The notes: generated by a model not told the origin, from the letters alone. A DNA stretch of 64,000 nucleotides from Paragonimus westermani (GCA_008508345.1 QNGE01003091.1:4541-68540); one strand, 5' to 3'; numbered from the stretch's first letter, positions 27,401-42,400 are shown. A program made the numbers and translations.

Positions 27401-30400
27401 AGGACTTGTTGGAAAAATTACGACCCTCAATCCTATCATACGACAGTTGGGCAAGACAGCCGTATGGGAATTATCATTTGACTGTTTCGCCTGCCTCTTT
27501 GTACACACAATGTTTATCACACGACACATTTTCGGATCCCATTCCAGGCCGTTTACCACCGTTAATTTACAAATAATACGGTGTGAGGACAGGAGAAAAA
27601 CACGAAAACACTAACGTGCCCATTACTGACGTATAGCTTATTTATTTGGCGCACGACTATTGTTTATCTTACACCTAAGATGAAACAAAAACCCCTTCCT
27701 CGAAAATGAGTGCGTTTCTATAATCCGAAAATGTTTAAACAGCTAGCTTCCCGTCGCGTGTAAAGGAAGATATGCAAACTGAATTAGAAATGGTGTATGG
27801 AAAAATATAATACTGAGTTTGCAAGTTCACATGTTTCAAAGTTAGCGCCATAGACAACAGCACATCAGCGGGTAACAATGATACCTAACTAGCATGCGAA
27901 CAGGAAAATTTTCAGGCACACGAGAGGACAGAGAAGAGAGAAAAATCACATTCATGTGAGACTAAAACAACATCTGTAAAGCAGCTGCATCTTCGAGGCT
28001 TTTATTGTTCCGGTTCTTTAACCGCCCTCACGTTTCAGATAGCTCGATCAAGCAACATCAAACATTCAGAGCCGGATTCCCGTCCACATCCATTATTGTG
28101 TTTTTATGCATGATCTAATCAGATTGAGGCTAGTCTTGACTGGAAAGTGTACCTGCTTGTTAAACGACTATGGTCACTATCAACAATAATTACAACAAAC
28201 AGCTGCCGCTCAAAACGGATGCGTACACATCAAACAGTACCTAGACGTAAGTAGGTATGGGTGAAAGGACATGGTAGATGTTCTCAAAAAAAATGCATTC
28301 ATCCATCCAATCGTAAACAGTCATGAATCTAATCAGATGTTATCGTAAAGTCGTAGAAGTAGGAATACTACTGACTGAGATAAGTTGTCTTAATGGATAA
28401 CGTTTCTAAGCGGCGATCTGAGTTATCACGAGGTCCAAAACTGAAAGAGCTACAACCAACAACTTTAAATATGGAACGGTCAGGGTATTCATGCATCGTA
28501 ATTACACTGTTACCTGACCACTTCTTAGATCTACCAACCTACAAACGGTCTCGACTAGTAATGTCCAGTGTGATAAATGTTCAAATGACAGAAAATATGC
28601 TACAACCACTGTAGGCTATCCACGTTTACCTAAACGTCCATTTAAGAATATTTAAAAAAAAATGTGCATCAACGAACAATCAACTACGTTGTCTACACAA
28701 TAATCTTACTTAACGTGAGCTGACTGGTAGAATCAACGATGGCCAAGCTCTACAAGTTTCTTCAAATCCTCCTTACGGACAGACAACATGGTCCGAAATC
28801 ATAAAGCACGCGGGCGTTACGCACTTCCCTCAACGACAACCACACGATTGAACACAGATCCATTGGATTAGTGAAGCAAGGGACGATATCTACACTATCG
28901 AGAAGCTGTACTTCCAACCATCACAACGACTAGTCGTATGACATTTTACACGTTTGATGCTGTGTTTCAATCCTTCCGCCAACTTCACGACACCAGAGCG
29001 CTGCAGCGTAGATCGGGTTATTTCGATCGGCTTGTAAACAAGAATGGCAGTCGCCTCCGAAGGTAGATGTAGTTCATGATCCTAATGCGCGGAACACTTA
29101 AGCAGACTTACTCCTAATTCATGTCCAGCAGGATCCAAAACCTCGGGTACGAATTGCGACGAAATTTGGAAGCGGACCAGAGTCAATGATGAATTGTCTT
29201 CGCGAAAATCTGCCTATCCCAAATGGGTGGATGAGTAAACATGATTGATGACCTCATTGTGGTCAGTTACTGTCCAATTCATCCGAGTTGCGGTCGTGCC
29301 TCCTCACTACACAAATTCCATACACGTAAGATATACTCCAGAACTGGCATCATGACCAGATCCGATGAAAGTACCAAATTTCACATACTGACTCCAAATA
29401 ATCAAAGACATTAGAGCCTGAAAATGAATTTAATCAATCTGAGCAGAAGCGAAAAGCCATTGAAACATGTCAAGCCACCGTCTCATTGGCCAAGAATGAC
29501 TCAATTGATGTACTGTGAATTAGCCTAGCTGGGATTATTTCCAGAGAGATTATAGGGAGCGCTGCAAACGCCTCATCAACCGAGTCAGTATTGCCATAAA
29601 ATATTTTTGCTCACCCATGCGTGCATTCTTTTAAGAACTTTATCGCATCAATAAGTCCAGGTAATGATAACGAAACAACGGAATAAGTTTATGCTGTTGG
29701 AAAGCCGTACTTGTCACAGGAATGCTGACCTCAGTTACACTAGGCTCGCATTCTTGTGACAGAATACAACATCCGATTTGTAACCAACAGATGCTGAAGT
29801 TTCACTGGCGTCCAAGGTACATTGTTTATGTTATGAGAGGGTGGAAGTAAAGTTTTTTGCGTTTAACAAGAGCATCCAAGGCAAAGGGTTCAGAGGCAAT
29901 CTATCTGGTCAGGTATTTGTAGCCTAAGATGCCAGGTAACATCGTCATAGCTTGTTTCGGGAGGTGTGATACAAGTGCGTTTCACTATCTGGCAATAGTT
30001 GCGAATGTTTCCCGGCCCGTTTAACGAGAACAAAAACAGCAAATATTGTCTCCCACCTAAAAAACGATTGAAGGTACTTGCCAGATGAACAACTCTCAGT
30101 ATTCAGCGATAGAGTAGAGGGGGACAGATTAAGGAAACCACACAAAGTGGGTACCGGTTGGCTTGGTTTGTAACTTAGATTATGTGTGGTATTCTTAAGA
30201 ATATGTTTGCTCCCTCAAGTGCTGTTTAATATGGTCGCCGTTTTTTGGTGAACTATCACACTTGCACAACCTCCACATTCAAGCAATTTTATATGGAATT
30301 CCGGTAAGTTTGCCATCTTGGTAAAATTTTTATCTGAGTAGATCATCGCACAGCATCTCAATAAATCCTGTCTGAACATTTCCACATTGGTATCAGCTGT

Positions 30401-33400
30401 CTCCAGTCCAGCTGGTAGGCCTGCGTACGAATTCCCCTGTACAGTGACTGCCCTATGAGATTAGGCGAACATGTGTTCAGAGATCGACAATCAGTGTACG
30501 CTGTGTGGTTCTACTGGTGTGAGCTTGGGTGACATGCTCGGAGAATAGTCATTATATGACTCATCGACTAAGCTCAACTCGCGGATATTGACCTACATCT
30601 CTAGTAAACTAAATGGTGATGAGTCAACTACTTGAGATGAAACTAACCAGAAAAATTATTGATAAGATTTAATCGATAAAAACTGAATATTGCTCCTAAG
30701 TGATCGTAGCTTTCACAGTCACATGAACTCTTCCAGACAACCCCTCAAAAAAGAAACACTAGGCCAGGAGTTCGCTCCTGTTAGAAACAGTTTGTGGTGC
30801 ACATCAGTGCTACTTACAATCGAATGTAGCTGAGCGTTCAAGCGTAACAATTCGGCCGTGCCTACTGTCAGTTCAACGGACGATGATCAACGCGACTATC
30901 ATGCGATAACGTAGACAGAATTCAAATCGAGGTCACGGTAAGGATGTCCATTAGTGACCAGCTCTAACAAGGACAAATCTTAAGTCTAGTGCCTCTGTTC
31001 GAAAGAGGCAGGCTAAAAAGGCCAGTGTGAATGCGAAAATCGAGATCATATTGTAAGCGATGTTCAATTTATACCGGCATACTTGTCTACGGACCAACGC
31101 GGGTCGGTGAACATGAGTTTTCTGTCAGGGCCGCGGATCGGTGAGTATACTGCAGTTTAGATCTGCGAACTTTAGGTTACCGATTCCTGCCTTACACTTT
31201 GTCGAACAAATTCTTTGAATCGATCCGTTCGAGCAAAGAGTTTATTTGACTACTCAGTAGTAAGGTCAAACACAAAACTGGCTTACTTCAACGTGAACTG
31301 GTGAGACTAAAGGAACAGAGGTAGGGTGACATCGTTCCGAGGGTCGAGGGAGTGGAGGACCATGAAACCATCCGTGCAACGATAGACGATCTCGAGAACC
31401 AAGCGTTTCAGTCACCTGAAATGGGTGTAATGGTGCTATTATAATCAGGTGTATCAAGCTAAGAATAGGCCAGTTGTGTTACGTATCACGAACAAATGGT
31501 ATTAAACTTCACGAGATGCTGACGAGTCTATTAACCAATCAATCGGCAGCAATCAACAGAAGACTAGAAACTCCTCAGCTCCAAAAGTTTTGGTCATCAC
31601 AAACAAAAATCAGAAAGAAGAACAGAACGAAAATTCACTGGAAAGTGTTAGGATCGTCCCTCTTCTCAATACTATAAGACCAAGTAGTAACCCTTAATAG
31701 ATTATGGCCTACTGGCATTTTCCTGTTTCTGTTTCTGACCATATGCTCAGTGTTTCTTTGCACCATCACTGGTCCATTTTGCATCTAGTAAATCAGGTCG
31801 TTTGCCTTTATATGCAATATCTACCATTAAATCTTCACTGGACGAATCATTGTATGGTGACTATGCAGTGTGTGTTCACCATCTCCGGTCTGTGATCTAC
31901 AGAGATAGGCTTGAAAAAACGCGCTCGAAAATCGAACACTACATAGGCGCATATACGAACGTCCGATTGTTAGTCGAAGATGTCATATTAAGTAACGACA
32001 GTATGACAGGTAACTATTTCCCAACGAAGATCGAGTAACCAACAGACAAATAGGCCACTCCATATTTGGGCGCTGAGAGAGGAAGATAAAAAATGAGGTT
32101 TCCTCTCAGAATGATGTGTCCCAGAAAAGATCAATTGCTTCTGTCTAGGTATGGACGACCCGATAACATAAAACTGAAGGTTAAACGCACCTGGTGAAAA
32201 GAATACGAGGAAGGTTCGAAAAAGACAAACATGTTTCGTCGTGGTGGAATCGAGGCGGTAATTTTCCATGGATAGATCGGCGTGGTTGGCTTCTCGCCGA
32301 TCGGCGGAACGTGAATTTGCTCCTCAGGCTGACAACTAAATAATTCCAGGCATCCACCTTCCACCGATGCGTCCCAATCTTTCGGCACCAAGTACCAGAT
32401 GAAAGCAATGCGACGATTATCCAGCTCATCGTCATGACAGAGTAGAACGTCTGAAATGCAAGCAAAAGCGCAGAAAAGGATGTGGTATACTGAATGACAA
32501 ACATTCAACACTCTGAAGAACAGTAGTACACGAGGGGAGGACCGGAGATCAAATCCGGATCACAACAAGGACATGCACTGACAGTGAGTTCTAACAAGAG
32601 TGAAACTCAATTCACAAGCTTCATTTCAGAAGATACAACAACAGGATTGGACGAACGGTCTCAGTGTTATGCTTTCCGTTACTCGCCAATTCATCTGTTC
32701 CGTATTCCACCAATTCACATACGGTTTATGACGTTGCATGTGCTAATAAGATCAGCCAATGACAGGCTGTGATTCCGCACATGAGAACGACAGAGTAGCG
32801 AACAAGACTTGTTTTCTGTGTTTGATCATCAGACTAATTACAACACAATAAATAACACAATAAATATGTTGCGTTGAATCAAAAGCGAAACCTCATGAGA
32901 TGCCTGACGGGTAGGGCGTTAAAGATCTGCACCCCTGACACTTTACAAGCTGAGCTAGACTTCCCACAAGAAGCGTTCATGCAAAATGGCTACCCAATGC
33001 GTTTCATTCAGAAGACGATGCAGGCGGTAGAGTTGAAACTTAAGACACCCTCTGTGAATAAGAAACTTGCGTTTATTACTCTTCTTTTCAAGGGAGATCC
33101 CATGGCCGGAATTATCTCCAGAAAGCTAAGTCAGTCGAAACAACCTGCCTTGCCGCTCAATTGTGTATCATTTTCCGTTCAACACCCGTTATAATGTCAC
33201 AACTCAAAGACAAACTTCCATGTTTTACAACCAATTATTGTGTGTACTCATTTATATTCTTGTGTCGAGCATCATATATTGGTCGTACTACAAGGCGACT
33301 GTCGGACAGAGTGCGTGAACACCATCCCGCGTGATTGAACAGTGGTGGGATTAAAACGGTTTCAAGCGCGATTGTTGCCCACTTGACCGACTTCAATCAT

Positions 33401-36400
33401 TCTGTTAGTAAGAAAGATGCTTTTCGGATTGCCTACCGAGTGTCAAGGAATCGATCAAAAATGGTGAGATTCCGAATGCTGACCGTTGCCGTAGCCATCA
33501 GCATCCGATTGCGCAACCCTGATCTATGCGCTCAGAAGAAGTTCGTGCGGACACTTAACCTCCCCTGGCCCACAACCAATCAAGCCCATGATTTGGAACA
33601 ATGATCACGTAACTGATAACAAACACGGCGTCTTCAACCTATATTGACCGTTTTTCTGACTCACATTAGTCACTGTTTTCATAATTATTGTGTTCTAATC
33701 AGGCTGAGATTTAATTAATACAGTTGTACATCCATAAATTCGGTGTTTCAATTCATGAATAACAATTGCTTACTGCTACCAGTATCGGGTCTTCTCCTTA
33801 TTACTTGCTTGGGAGGTTTCAATTCAAGTACAATTCCTAGAGTTATTCGAAGTCTCTAATTCCGAGTATCACAGTTTTGCCTCTGGTTTGGGTACCAATA
33901 CATCGCTCTCCTTGAAGGTCACGTTTGCTCTGTTATTTCGGTTAGGTTCACGTGCATTTGTATTCGCATTTGGTAGCGTTACTCAGTGTTTCGTTTTGGT
34001 GATCAAGCAGTCATAACACAGGTACTACCCGCATAACACAAACTGGGAGACATTCAAGATGCTGTCACCATCAGATTGCCGTCCTTATCGATGAACGGGA
34101 GACAATAATAAACAAACTGACGAGAACAAATCAAGAACCAAACAGCCTGTCGGCAATAGCAAAGATAGGATTACAGACATAGTAACCTTGTGAAGACACC
34201 TTATACGTTGGGGATGCAAACGGAATCTCATAGAAGCCAACCGCATAAGTTAACCGGTACAGCATGACTTGCATGTTGTCCGCTCACAACATCGATGACG
34301 TTATTATCTAGCAGAAGCCCCACTCCGGTATCCTCTGGACCTCCGAATTTTCTTTCCAGAGTACTAGCTAGCCTATACGTAAGGAGAAATGGGGAGATAA
34401 GACACCATTGTTGAACATCACTCGAAGTAAAGAACACTAGATGGCTCCCATAAATGCGTAATCTGTACCCATAGTGAACACACGATGATTGCAATAAAAT
34501 ATGGAGCGTGACCGTGCAGAAAACGAACAGTACAAAATCACCAGGCATACGAAGTCATTACATCAATCTGGGCACTATCAAAACTAACCGTGTGTGCCGT
34601 AGATGGACGAGGTAAAATCTATCCTGTCTCGTTCGAGTGGTGCTCCTGTCAGTTTCTCCAACCACGGTAAAACGTCAGACAGCAAAAAAGAACTGTCAAA
34701 AAAGACAGAAAACTGATGATAATGATAATCCAGGATAGTGTGGGCGTAGTCCAACCGGTATAAATAAACAGGCATCATATGGATCGATAACCGTAGGGAA
34801 GTCCATGAGTTTTTGTCATAATCGACTCTACACAACCAAACTCAAGCTAATCGACCGTATTACCCCCCTGACGACTCGTCACTGAAACAGCTTTCGCGAG
34901 CGAATACAATTAGCGTCCACGGACAAGTCATTCAATACAACTTTGAAGCATACAAAGTTATCTCCAAACAGCCGACCAGTTTTCAAAAGGCATTTCTAGC
35001 TACTCAATGCCAGCACAATATTGTAACCTTTCCGATGCGTCTGGACTCATATCTCGGTTTAGCCTTCCCCCCCCCAAAAAAAACACAATTGTTCGCAGTC
35101 CACAGGCGAGCCCCAATTGGTACAGCTGATCGCTCTATTGTGAAGCTATCTGCCATGGTTTACACTAAGAGACACCACAAGCTCCCTACTCTTTCTGGAG
35201 GTGGCAGAGTCAGAGATCGGAAAGATTGCTGACTGTTGGAGGACAACAAGCATAGCACCAACTTCTAAAATGGGAATGTTTGATCTCATATACATCTGCA
35301 GCAATGGAAGTTTCTGACAAACTTATTCTCACACAAATGGAACCTCAGTTGAATATCATGGATTCCAGTCAGTTTACCTACCATCGTTCATACTCAACCT
35401 TGGATGCTCTCTATTGTCTATTCCATTCTGTCATCACCCGATGGAAGATCAACAGCCGTTCGTATAACTTTCTTAGACTACTGCGATGCATCTGGAAGCG
35501 CTGTTTGAGCGACCCTACAAATCGAAGTCAATGTGCCAAATTCGGCGGCCAAACCCCATAACCACTCATCACTGGCTCCGATGTTCTATAGAGCGCAATC
35601 TGGTCCCGTCCCTTTTTATTCTCACTCTATACTGCATCTTTGACATACCAAAAATCAGACGTTTGTGATCAAATATGCAGATTATGTGATGCTAGACACT
35701 CAGATATTCTGTCCTGTCGCACAATTTGTCCGAGGTAGCATGTGTAGAGGAACTGGATTGGACAAACGGATCGATACGAAGTCAGCCAGTGATTCCCAGA
35801 AGGCTACGACCGATCAGTGTCGAAAACATGAACAGATTGGTATGTCAACGCGGGGACCAATCAGGATGGCACGCTGCTCCAGCATCGGATTTTGTTATAA
35901 CGAGCACCGGAGTAAAACAAGTTGTTTAAGTGCGTCACGCATTAAAGCATTTTACTGATGCGTCTTGTCTATAAAATAACCAATAGAAACTCAATAAACT
36001 GAGATTTGCTTTAGGCCACGAAGGCTAACTTTTGCTTTCGTTCCGGAAGGTAGCGGTTTTCAACAGCATGTTGTTCACAGTCTCGTATTTTGTTTCTTAA
36101 TATAGCCAAATCTGCTGACATTTTGCTTTCACTCGTGGAGAGAACTAAATACGAAAGACTCTTAAACGCATGCTCCTCCACTTGCCTAAAACCTATTGCA
36201 TTCTGTCGAACATCTGGGGATAACTCTGAGCCACAACATGACATGGTCACTTTACCTTATTAACGTTTTCACGAAACTTTGGAGACTCTCGTTTTATTTT
36301 CCAGCATATGGTTAGTCGTTGCATGAAGGTTTGTGTGCTCCCTTACTGTATGTATCATCCACCTACCATTCTCAAAAGACGCTGATATTTTTGCCAGGTA

Positions 36401-39400
36401 CCTAAAGCATCTGCTTCGTTGCAATGGCATTGTCCATAAACAATTCGTCGATTTTGCGGTTTCTCATCACTTCGAAGTGTTTGAAAAGTCTCCAGTAAAA
36501 ATCCTATCAGGCACAGTCGACTCCTTTATGTTTGGATCTATTCAAATGTACTTCCACATTTTTTTCCTATATCCGAATGCAAACACTTCTTTTCATATAC
36601 ACAATTTTACTGTTCTAGCGTTATCCCTTTTTTAACTCGACGTTTACATCAATCTGACATTCTCACTCTTGAATTAATCACAAAACTGAATCAGTATATT
36701 TTTTGCAATTAACAGTTACTGTGGCCGATTTCCTTCACATTTCCTTGAGTCCCCTAGTTGTACTAATAATTTTGTGACCTAGACACATTTGTTTAAATGT
36801 TCCGCACTTATTTGAGACGTGTGTGTCAAAATGCTGAAAATTCATTTATTGAAGCGCACAAAGCATTTCATTGTCATTGACTTCAACTTGACCTAGTGAC
36901 GGCAGAGACCAACAGTGCGCATGTGAGGTTATTAACAATGACAAATTTTTGTACCTTGTATCGGCAAGATTGAAAAAGCAAGTTAACGATGAACGAACAA
37001 CTTTCCCAAGATCTCAACGTTTGAACACGACTCGTCTAGTATTTATAGTCCAATGTACCACGAAGAACAAACATGAACAAGTTGATAGTGTTGAGTTCGA
37101 ATTACTGTAGACTTTTGTACTTGAAAAATGTAAACACGCTTTAGGAGAAGTGTAAAGTCCACGAACCTTTGAGAAATGGTCCGGTTAATCTGACTGGTTG
37201 GCGAAAGTTTAATCTGCATATTCTGGTGAAGAGCCGGACTGTACTGCAGTGTTCTCTTTCTGACTTCAGGCACGTAAATCGCACTTTGGGTTTGACTGTC
37301 TTAGTAACTAGTTTTTGAGAGAATTTAGTCGATAACATCTTCAAACGCCAGAATATGAGTTATTACTTAAAGTTGACCGTCTTATTACTTCGAGCAATGA
37401 AAAAACTTCAACTCTAAAAGTGAGCACATGATGGCATAGCAACGACTCCGACACCATCACACGAAGCTGGAAACAACTACACGAAAAGAAGTCAACAACT
37501 TTATTGTCCACGTCGTTGCGATTAACAACTCCGTTGGGAAACTTTCTGAGAAGAATTACTCTGCAAATCCAAGTAAATTTTCATTGTGAACAGAAAGGAA
37601 ATCAATATTGTAATACCTATTTAGTGCCGGTTTACAAACTAAAGTCTACCGCATGGCAGGTGAAAGAACTGTCTCCCTCTCAACCATAGTGAAGCTTTCA
37701 GATAGTAAAACATTTAACGATGTTGCTAGACCACTCGAGGACCAGATGGCCACCCAAACCCGAGCGGGTATGTCGGAGGCAACCGTGGTTCATCGTCGCC
37801 ATGAGATTAATTCGAGCTCCTAATGGGTCAGCAGAGCTAAGTGAAGTTGCAGATGACTAAGTTTGAAAGCTCCGTTCTTTAATCTCAGTAAAGTATTTCA
37901 AACGTTAGCCGAACTTAGATTTCTACTGTTAAGCCACAAGGCACTTGTTGCCCTGTAGCATACCGGGTCAAATGTGAAGGGTCGGACACTGCCAACCTAT
38001 CGGAATGGAAGTATGTTAAATCAGTAAAAAAAACTAATGATTATCCAACTGCCCACAATGAAATGCCTATCGTTACAACGCTAGGAGCCACATTCCCCGA
38101 AATTACTAGTCCGAGAGGCCAAAAAAAAGCCAAAAACGTATTCATTTGCCTTGCACAAAGTTATCGTATGACGGCACCATATGTACGAAGTAAAAATGAC
38201 CTTGACGAAAGAAAAGAGGGTCCGGCACCTTTTAGAAACATTCCAGGCAATATGATTGGTTAACTGCCAGCCAGTCGACATAGTTTGGGCAGTTTTGAGT
38301 ATTGTATGCTAAACTTAACTTCAGATTTGAAATCTGCTGTTTGAACTTGCCAATCCTAACACCGCCACTTCGGAGATATTTCTCGTGAGTCTTAAGTCTT
38401 GGAGTGATTTGGAAGAGGAGAGTAGATGTTCACGTTCGATCTGTCCGATATCTTAGCTGAAAGGAACGCGGATGAGATTCCACAGTCTTCGTCGGGATCG
38501 GACGATCGTGGTCTTTCTGGAGATCAAATGCGTTCAGCAGAATACCCCAAAATATGCTCTGTTCCGAACGCATCAAGTCCGAACAACCAATTGACCTCAG
38601 TTGGTTTTCGTGACGAACTCAGACCTGTATGTTAACTGTCACTTCGTAAATCACATTTGCATGCTGTCTGAGTGTCCATTTAAGCCGACTGTTAAAGTAG
38701 CATCGAGTCAACATAGTTTCAGTGGGTTGAAATGTCCGTGGTATTGTGCGACGCGCCCTTCAGAATTGTTTCTTCACTTCTTCGTTCTTGACAAACACTG
38801 ATGTTGCACTGGATCGAATGACATCAACAAGTAATCGAAATTTTTGACTGAACAACCTTTCCGCAAGGATACTCCATTTGATAACTGAGGATTAGGAGTC
38901 GTTCTGTAGTACGGCGGAGAGGTTTGTAGAATATCGGATAAAGTCTCGCTCCTGTAGCTTTATATAATACCCACTTTAAAGTGTCCACAAACCGTTCCTC
39001 TTAGTTGTTTGACTGAGAGCGGAACGAAGGCGAATGATTCCGCTTCTGTGACAAAGTTGTGACGTTGCTCGTGACCAGGGTTCCTAAACACTTAAATCAA
39101 CCGAAAAGTTGACTTAACTGTTGAATTTTCGTCTCTGTCGTAACGTTCCTCGACATCAGAACTTCCTGCTGTGGATATCCGTCACCATCGGTGAATCTTG
39201 TTCACTCAGCAGTCTTACAAAATCAGCATATCCACGTGACGATGAAGTCGTTGAGACCGACCAAGATTGTAGCAGTCTCTTGCAGGAGGAAGTTGAGGCT
39301 AGTGCATACTGTTAACACGTGCACGCCAGAGTTTCCTGTTCGTTGTCCATTCCTGACCAACAGACGTGAATGCGTGCAAGAGCCTTCATGTGAGTGATTC

Positions 39401-42400
39401 TCGGATGTCCGGCATGAAGATGCCAGACTAACTATTCACGAAGTTTCGCTGGTATGACCACGCATTCTCCAAAAGGAACATAACATTTGGGAGCCGACAG
39501 GAAGTTTCCATACTGTGTGAACTGTTGGAGCTCTCCATGATTCTAGATCTAAGCAAGGGACAAGGGAGGTCTGAGGCTGAATGGTAAGAGACTAACCGGC
39601 ACAGTGTTACTATGAATTACTATATTTGTCGAGAGGCCTGTAAAGTAATTATAAGAAGTGGAAGTCAATAGGGGTCTGAGACATGAAATTGATAGGAGAG
39701 TAGGGGCTGGGTTAACAGTAGCTTGCTTTCGCCTATCCACCTTGTTGTATGCGGCAGATAGGGCGACCCGGGTTGTACTGCAAGACAGCCGATGTAGTAT
39801 GAAATTATTGTGGCTGAGATACCGCCAGGACGCCCAAACCCAAACAGGAGAGCAATCAGGGTTATCAGCCAAAGCCTTTAGCTCGAAAGCCTGGAACGCA
39901 AGGCAGCGGGTGGTGGTAGTGTACCAGAACCGACACTTTTTCCGGGAAAAGATGCCAATTGATATACAGATTGGGAATAACACAACGTTTCGAGCAAGTT
40001 GTAATACTCTACGTTTCAACCACCTCGGGTGGCCTTCTTCAGGAGTGCCAATCTTTTTTCAACCCCCAACCTGGAGGAGCAGAAGACTGTGGTTTGTCTA
40101 CCTATTGGCCTGCATGGTATGAGTGACTCTGTCGGTGTGGTCACCACACCGTCCAGTCTAGCCCAACGGGTGATCGGGATACGCAAGCTGTCACACTACG
40201 TCAAGGTCCAGTCTTGTTGTGATGGATTGTAGTAGTTCTACCTCGATTCTCTATTTATGTTTGGGAAGCCCGGTGGTGTCATCCAGTCTGCCACATGGTA
40301 CCAAACGCCATGTGATGTGAAAGCTGATTACTTTGGTTTTGAGCCTCCTCTTTCAACTGACGAAAAAAGGCGTGCACATCTAGTTAAAACCAACAGTTCG
40401 AAGCTGACAATCAACAGCTCTAAACCACAGCACACAATGGCTTACTAGTAAAATGTCAACAGTGATAAATGATTGGTAGAATTCATGTTCGAACAACCCC
40501 GTCCCCCACTGACCGAATCCAAACGGCACCAGTGTATGCATAGTATAGCATCATGCGGCGCATAATCCGCAATTTTAACCGTATCCAATGTAAACTAGAT
40601 AGGCTAGAGCCGGGAGGCGTGCAAGAGGGCCTGTGAATCACAGTGGGCTCAGGTTAATCATGCAAACTGTCGGCTAAATTGCAAACTCTAAAACATGGAA
40701 ATAGGAGTTTCGTTGGTAGTGAGGTTTAAGATTGAAAGACAACTTAGTGGAAACAGCATGAGCCAGCAGAATACAGTCTGATGTCACAGGCTGATAGATT
40801 TTAACTACTAGAGTAATAGTTGGCGGTTTGGATAGGATAACAAAAACGAATCTAGCGTAACTTTGACCAAAGAACCAGGAAATCAAGACTGATTACAACA
40901 AACAGCAGGTATGTAACTGACGTGTATACCCCGATAAAAAATCATGAAGTGAAATCAAAATCCCTCACCGCAGTTTAACCAGAATCGAAGACTTATACTC
41001 GACGTGTTGCTCATCCTTCAGCAAATTGACAATATCGACACTCTGTTTGAACGTGAACATATCGTTACATCGGGGCTCGAACGGAAGTAGACGTGCTTCC
41101 GACTCTACTTTGTTCACCAAGTCTTCGGCAGATTTATAGGGTTCTACCCGCAAGCGGTTCACATTATTTTCGATCGAACTTACGTGATACGAAAGACAAG
41201 TCTGGTTGTAAAAAGTTCTCGAAGGATGCACAGGAAAATGGTAGTTTGAGTAAACAGCAACCATCTGAAATATAACGGAAAGACAGCATTCGTCTAAGCT
41301 CCATTGAAATTGTACAAGGATGGTCGCAATGTGAAAGAAAAATGAGTAGAACATTACGAGAAACTACTTACTAGAGTTGTGTCTAAAAGGTTACTAATAT
41401 CAAGGATTACCTTATTACGGAAACTGACACACACTAGCTAAAACCGTCATATCCAAGGAAACCAACCAGATTGCCACTGTAGTAAAATTCTCTGAAACTG
41501 CTGGGACTCTGAGTGACTACTAAGTATAGAACTTTGTAACTAGTCAGCCGCGGAAGAGTTCCAGATCTGAAGTTGCGATGAATTACAATGTGGATTTCCC
41601 TCCAGTGCAGTTAACAATCGATAAGCTAGCATCAAACAGATCTCCCTGCATGCCCTCTCTTTAACGCCTTTCCTCTATCCGTTACAGCTATGTCTGCGAA
41701 GACTCATACCAATTCCAAGATGATGAGATACCATACTTAAAACCTTCTCTCCTTCGAGTATATTACACCACCTTCACTGTGGCCTTACCACTGGTTAGCT
41801 ATTCTGCAGTTTACTTTGGTTCCAATCAATAAGTACGGAACCCAAACAGGATTCAGTGCATTCGCATTGTCAAGTTTATTTAATACGATGCACCCTAAAC
41901 GAAACCAGCCAGAGTGTGCCACAGGTGCACGTTTGTCGACGTTGGTCACGCAGGTCAGGTTGCACACCAACCTCTCTGCGTGTCAAAGCGCCAACCAAAA
42001 ACAAACCCAGTGGCTTGTGCACATTTGCTGAAAAGTCAAGTGTTGATACATTTTATTTCAACATATATATATGTATATACTTAGGGAAATCGCTGATCAC
42101 ACAACTTTAGGGTTCATCATCATCGTCACAGACAGCGATACATCAGCGGTTCACACTAATGCTTAACTGCCACATGAAGAAAAAGCAAACCCTATATAGG
42201 AAGTGAGAAGGAAAAATGAAGGGGACAGAAAGGGACCTAACTACTGAAAATAACTAGGTCTATATTCAAACACTCAACATCAAGGTGCCTACACATTGCG
42301 AACAAACGATCGAGCTGCAAGTGACAGTAAGGCGTCATCAGTGAGACAGCTTCCTTACGAATTTCACTGCCCCGCGTCATTAAATGCACTCAATTCACAG

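Larger units (their letters stand above)
32781..33720 (+). mobile_element. PLE insertion flanked by inverted terminal repeats
   Basis: The left arm (32781-32863, inverted) is followed at once by RT-end coding YVALNQKRNLMRCLTGRA. The linker KTPSVNKKLAFITLLFKGDP leads, after frameshifts, into a GIY-YIG domain (YIGRTTRR block seen as HILVVLQGDCRTE in a shifted frame). The end is VSKKDAFRIAYRVS and AISIRLRNPDLCAQKK, stopping at TGA 33602-33604. The right arm is at about 33638-33705. It is the same family as 15.7 kb. The coding sequence is cut exactly at the inverted arm, the usual 5'-truncated PLE form. Confidence 0.9.

Noticed and set aside
30612..30650. Hammerhead-like GTGATGAG…GAAAC on the plus strand
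   Set aside because: The first core base is G instead of C, stem II has a mismatch and extra bases, and no GUC cleavage site follows.
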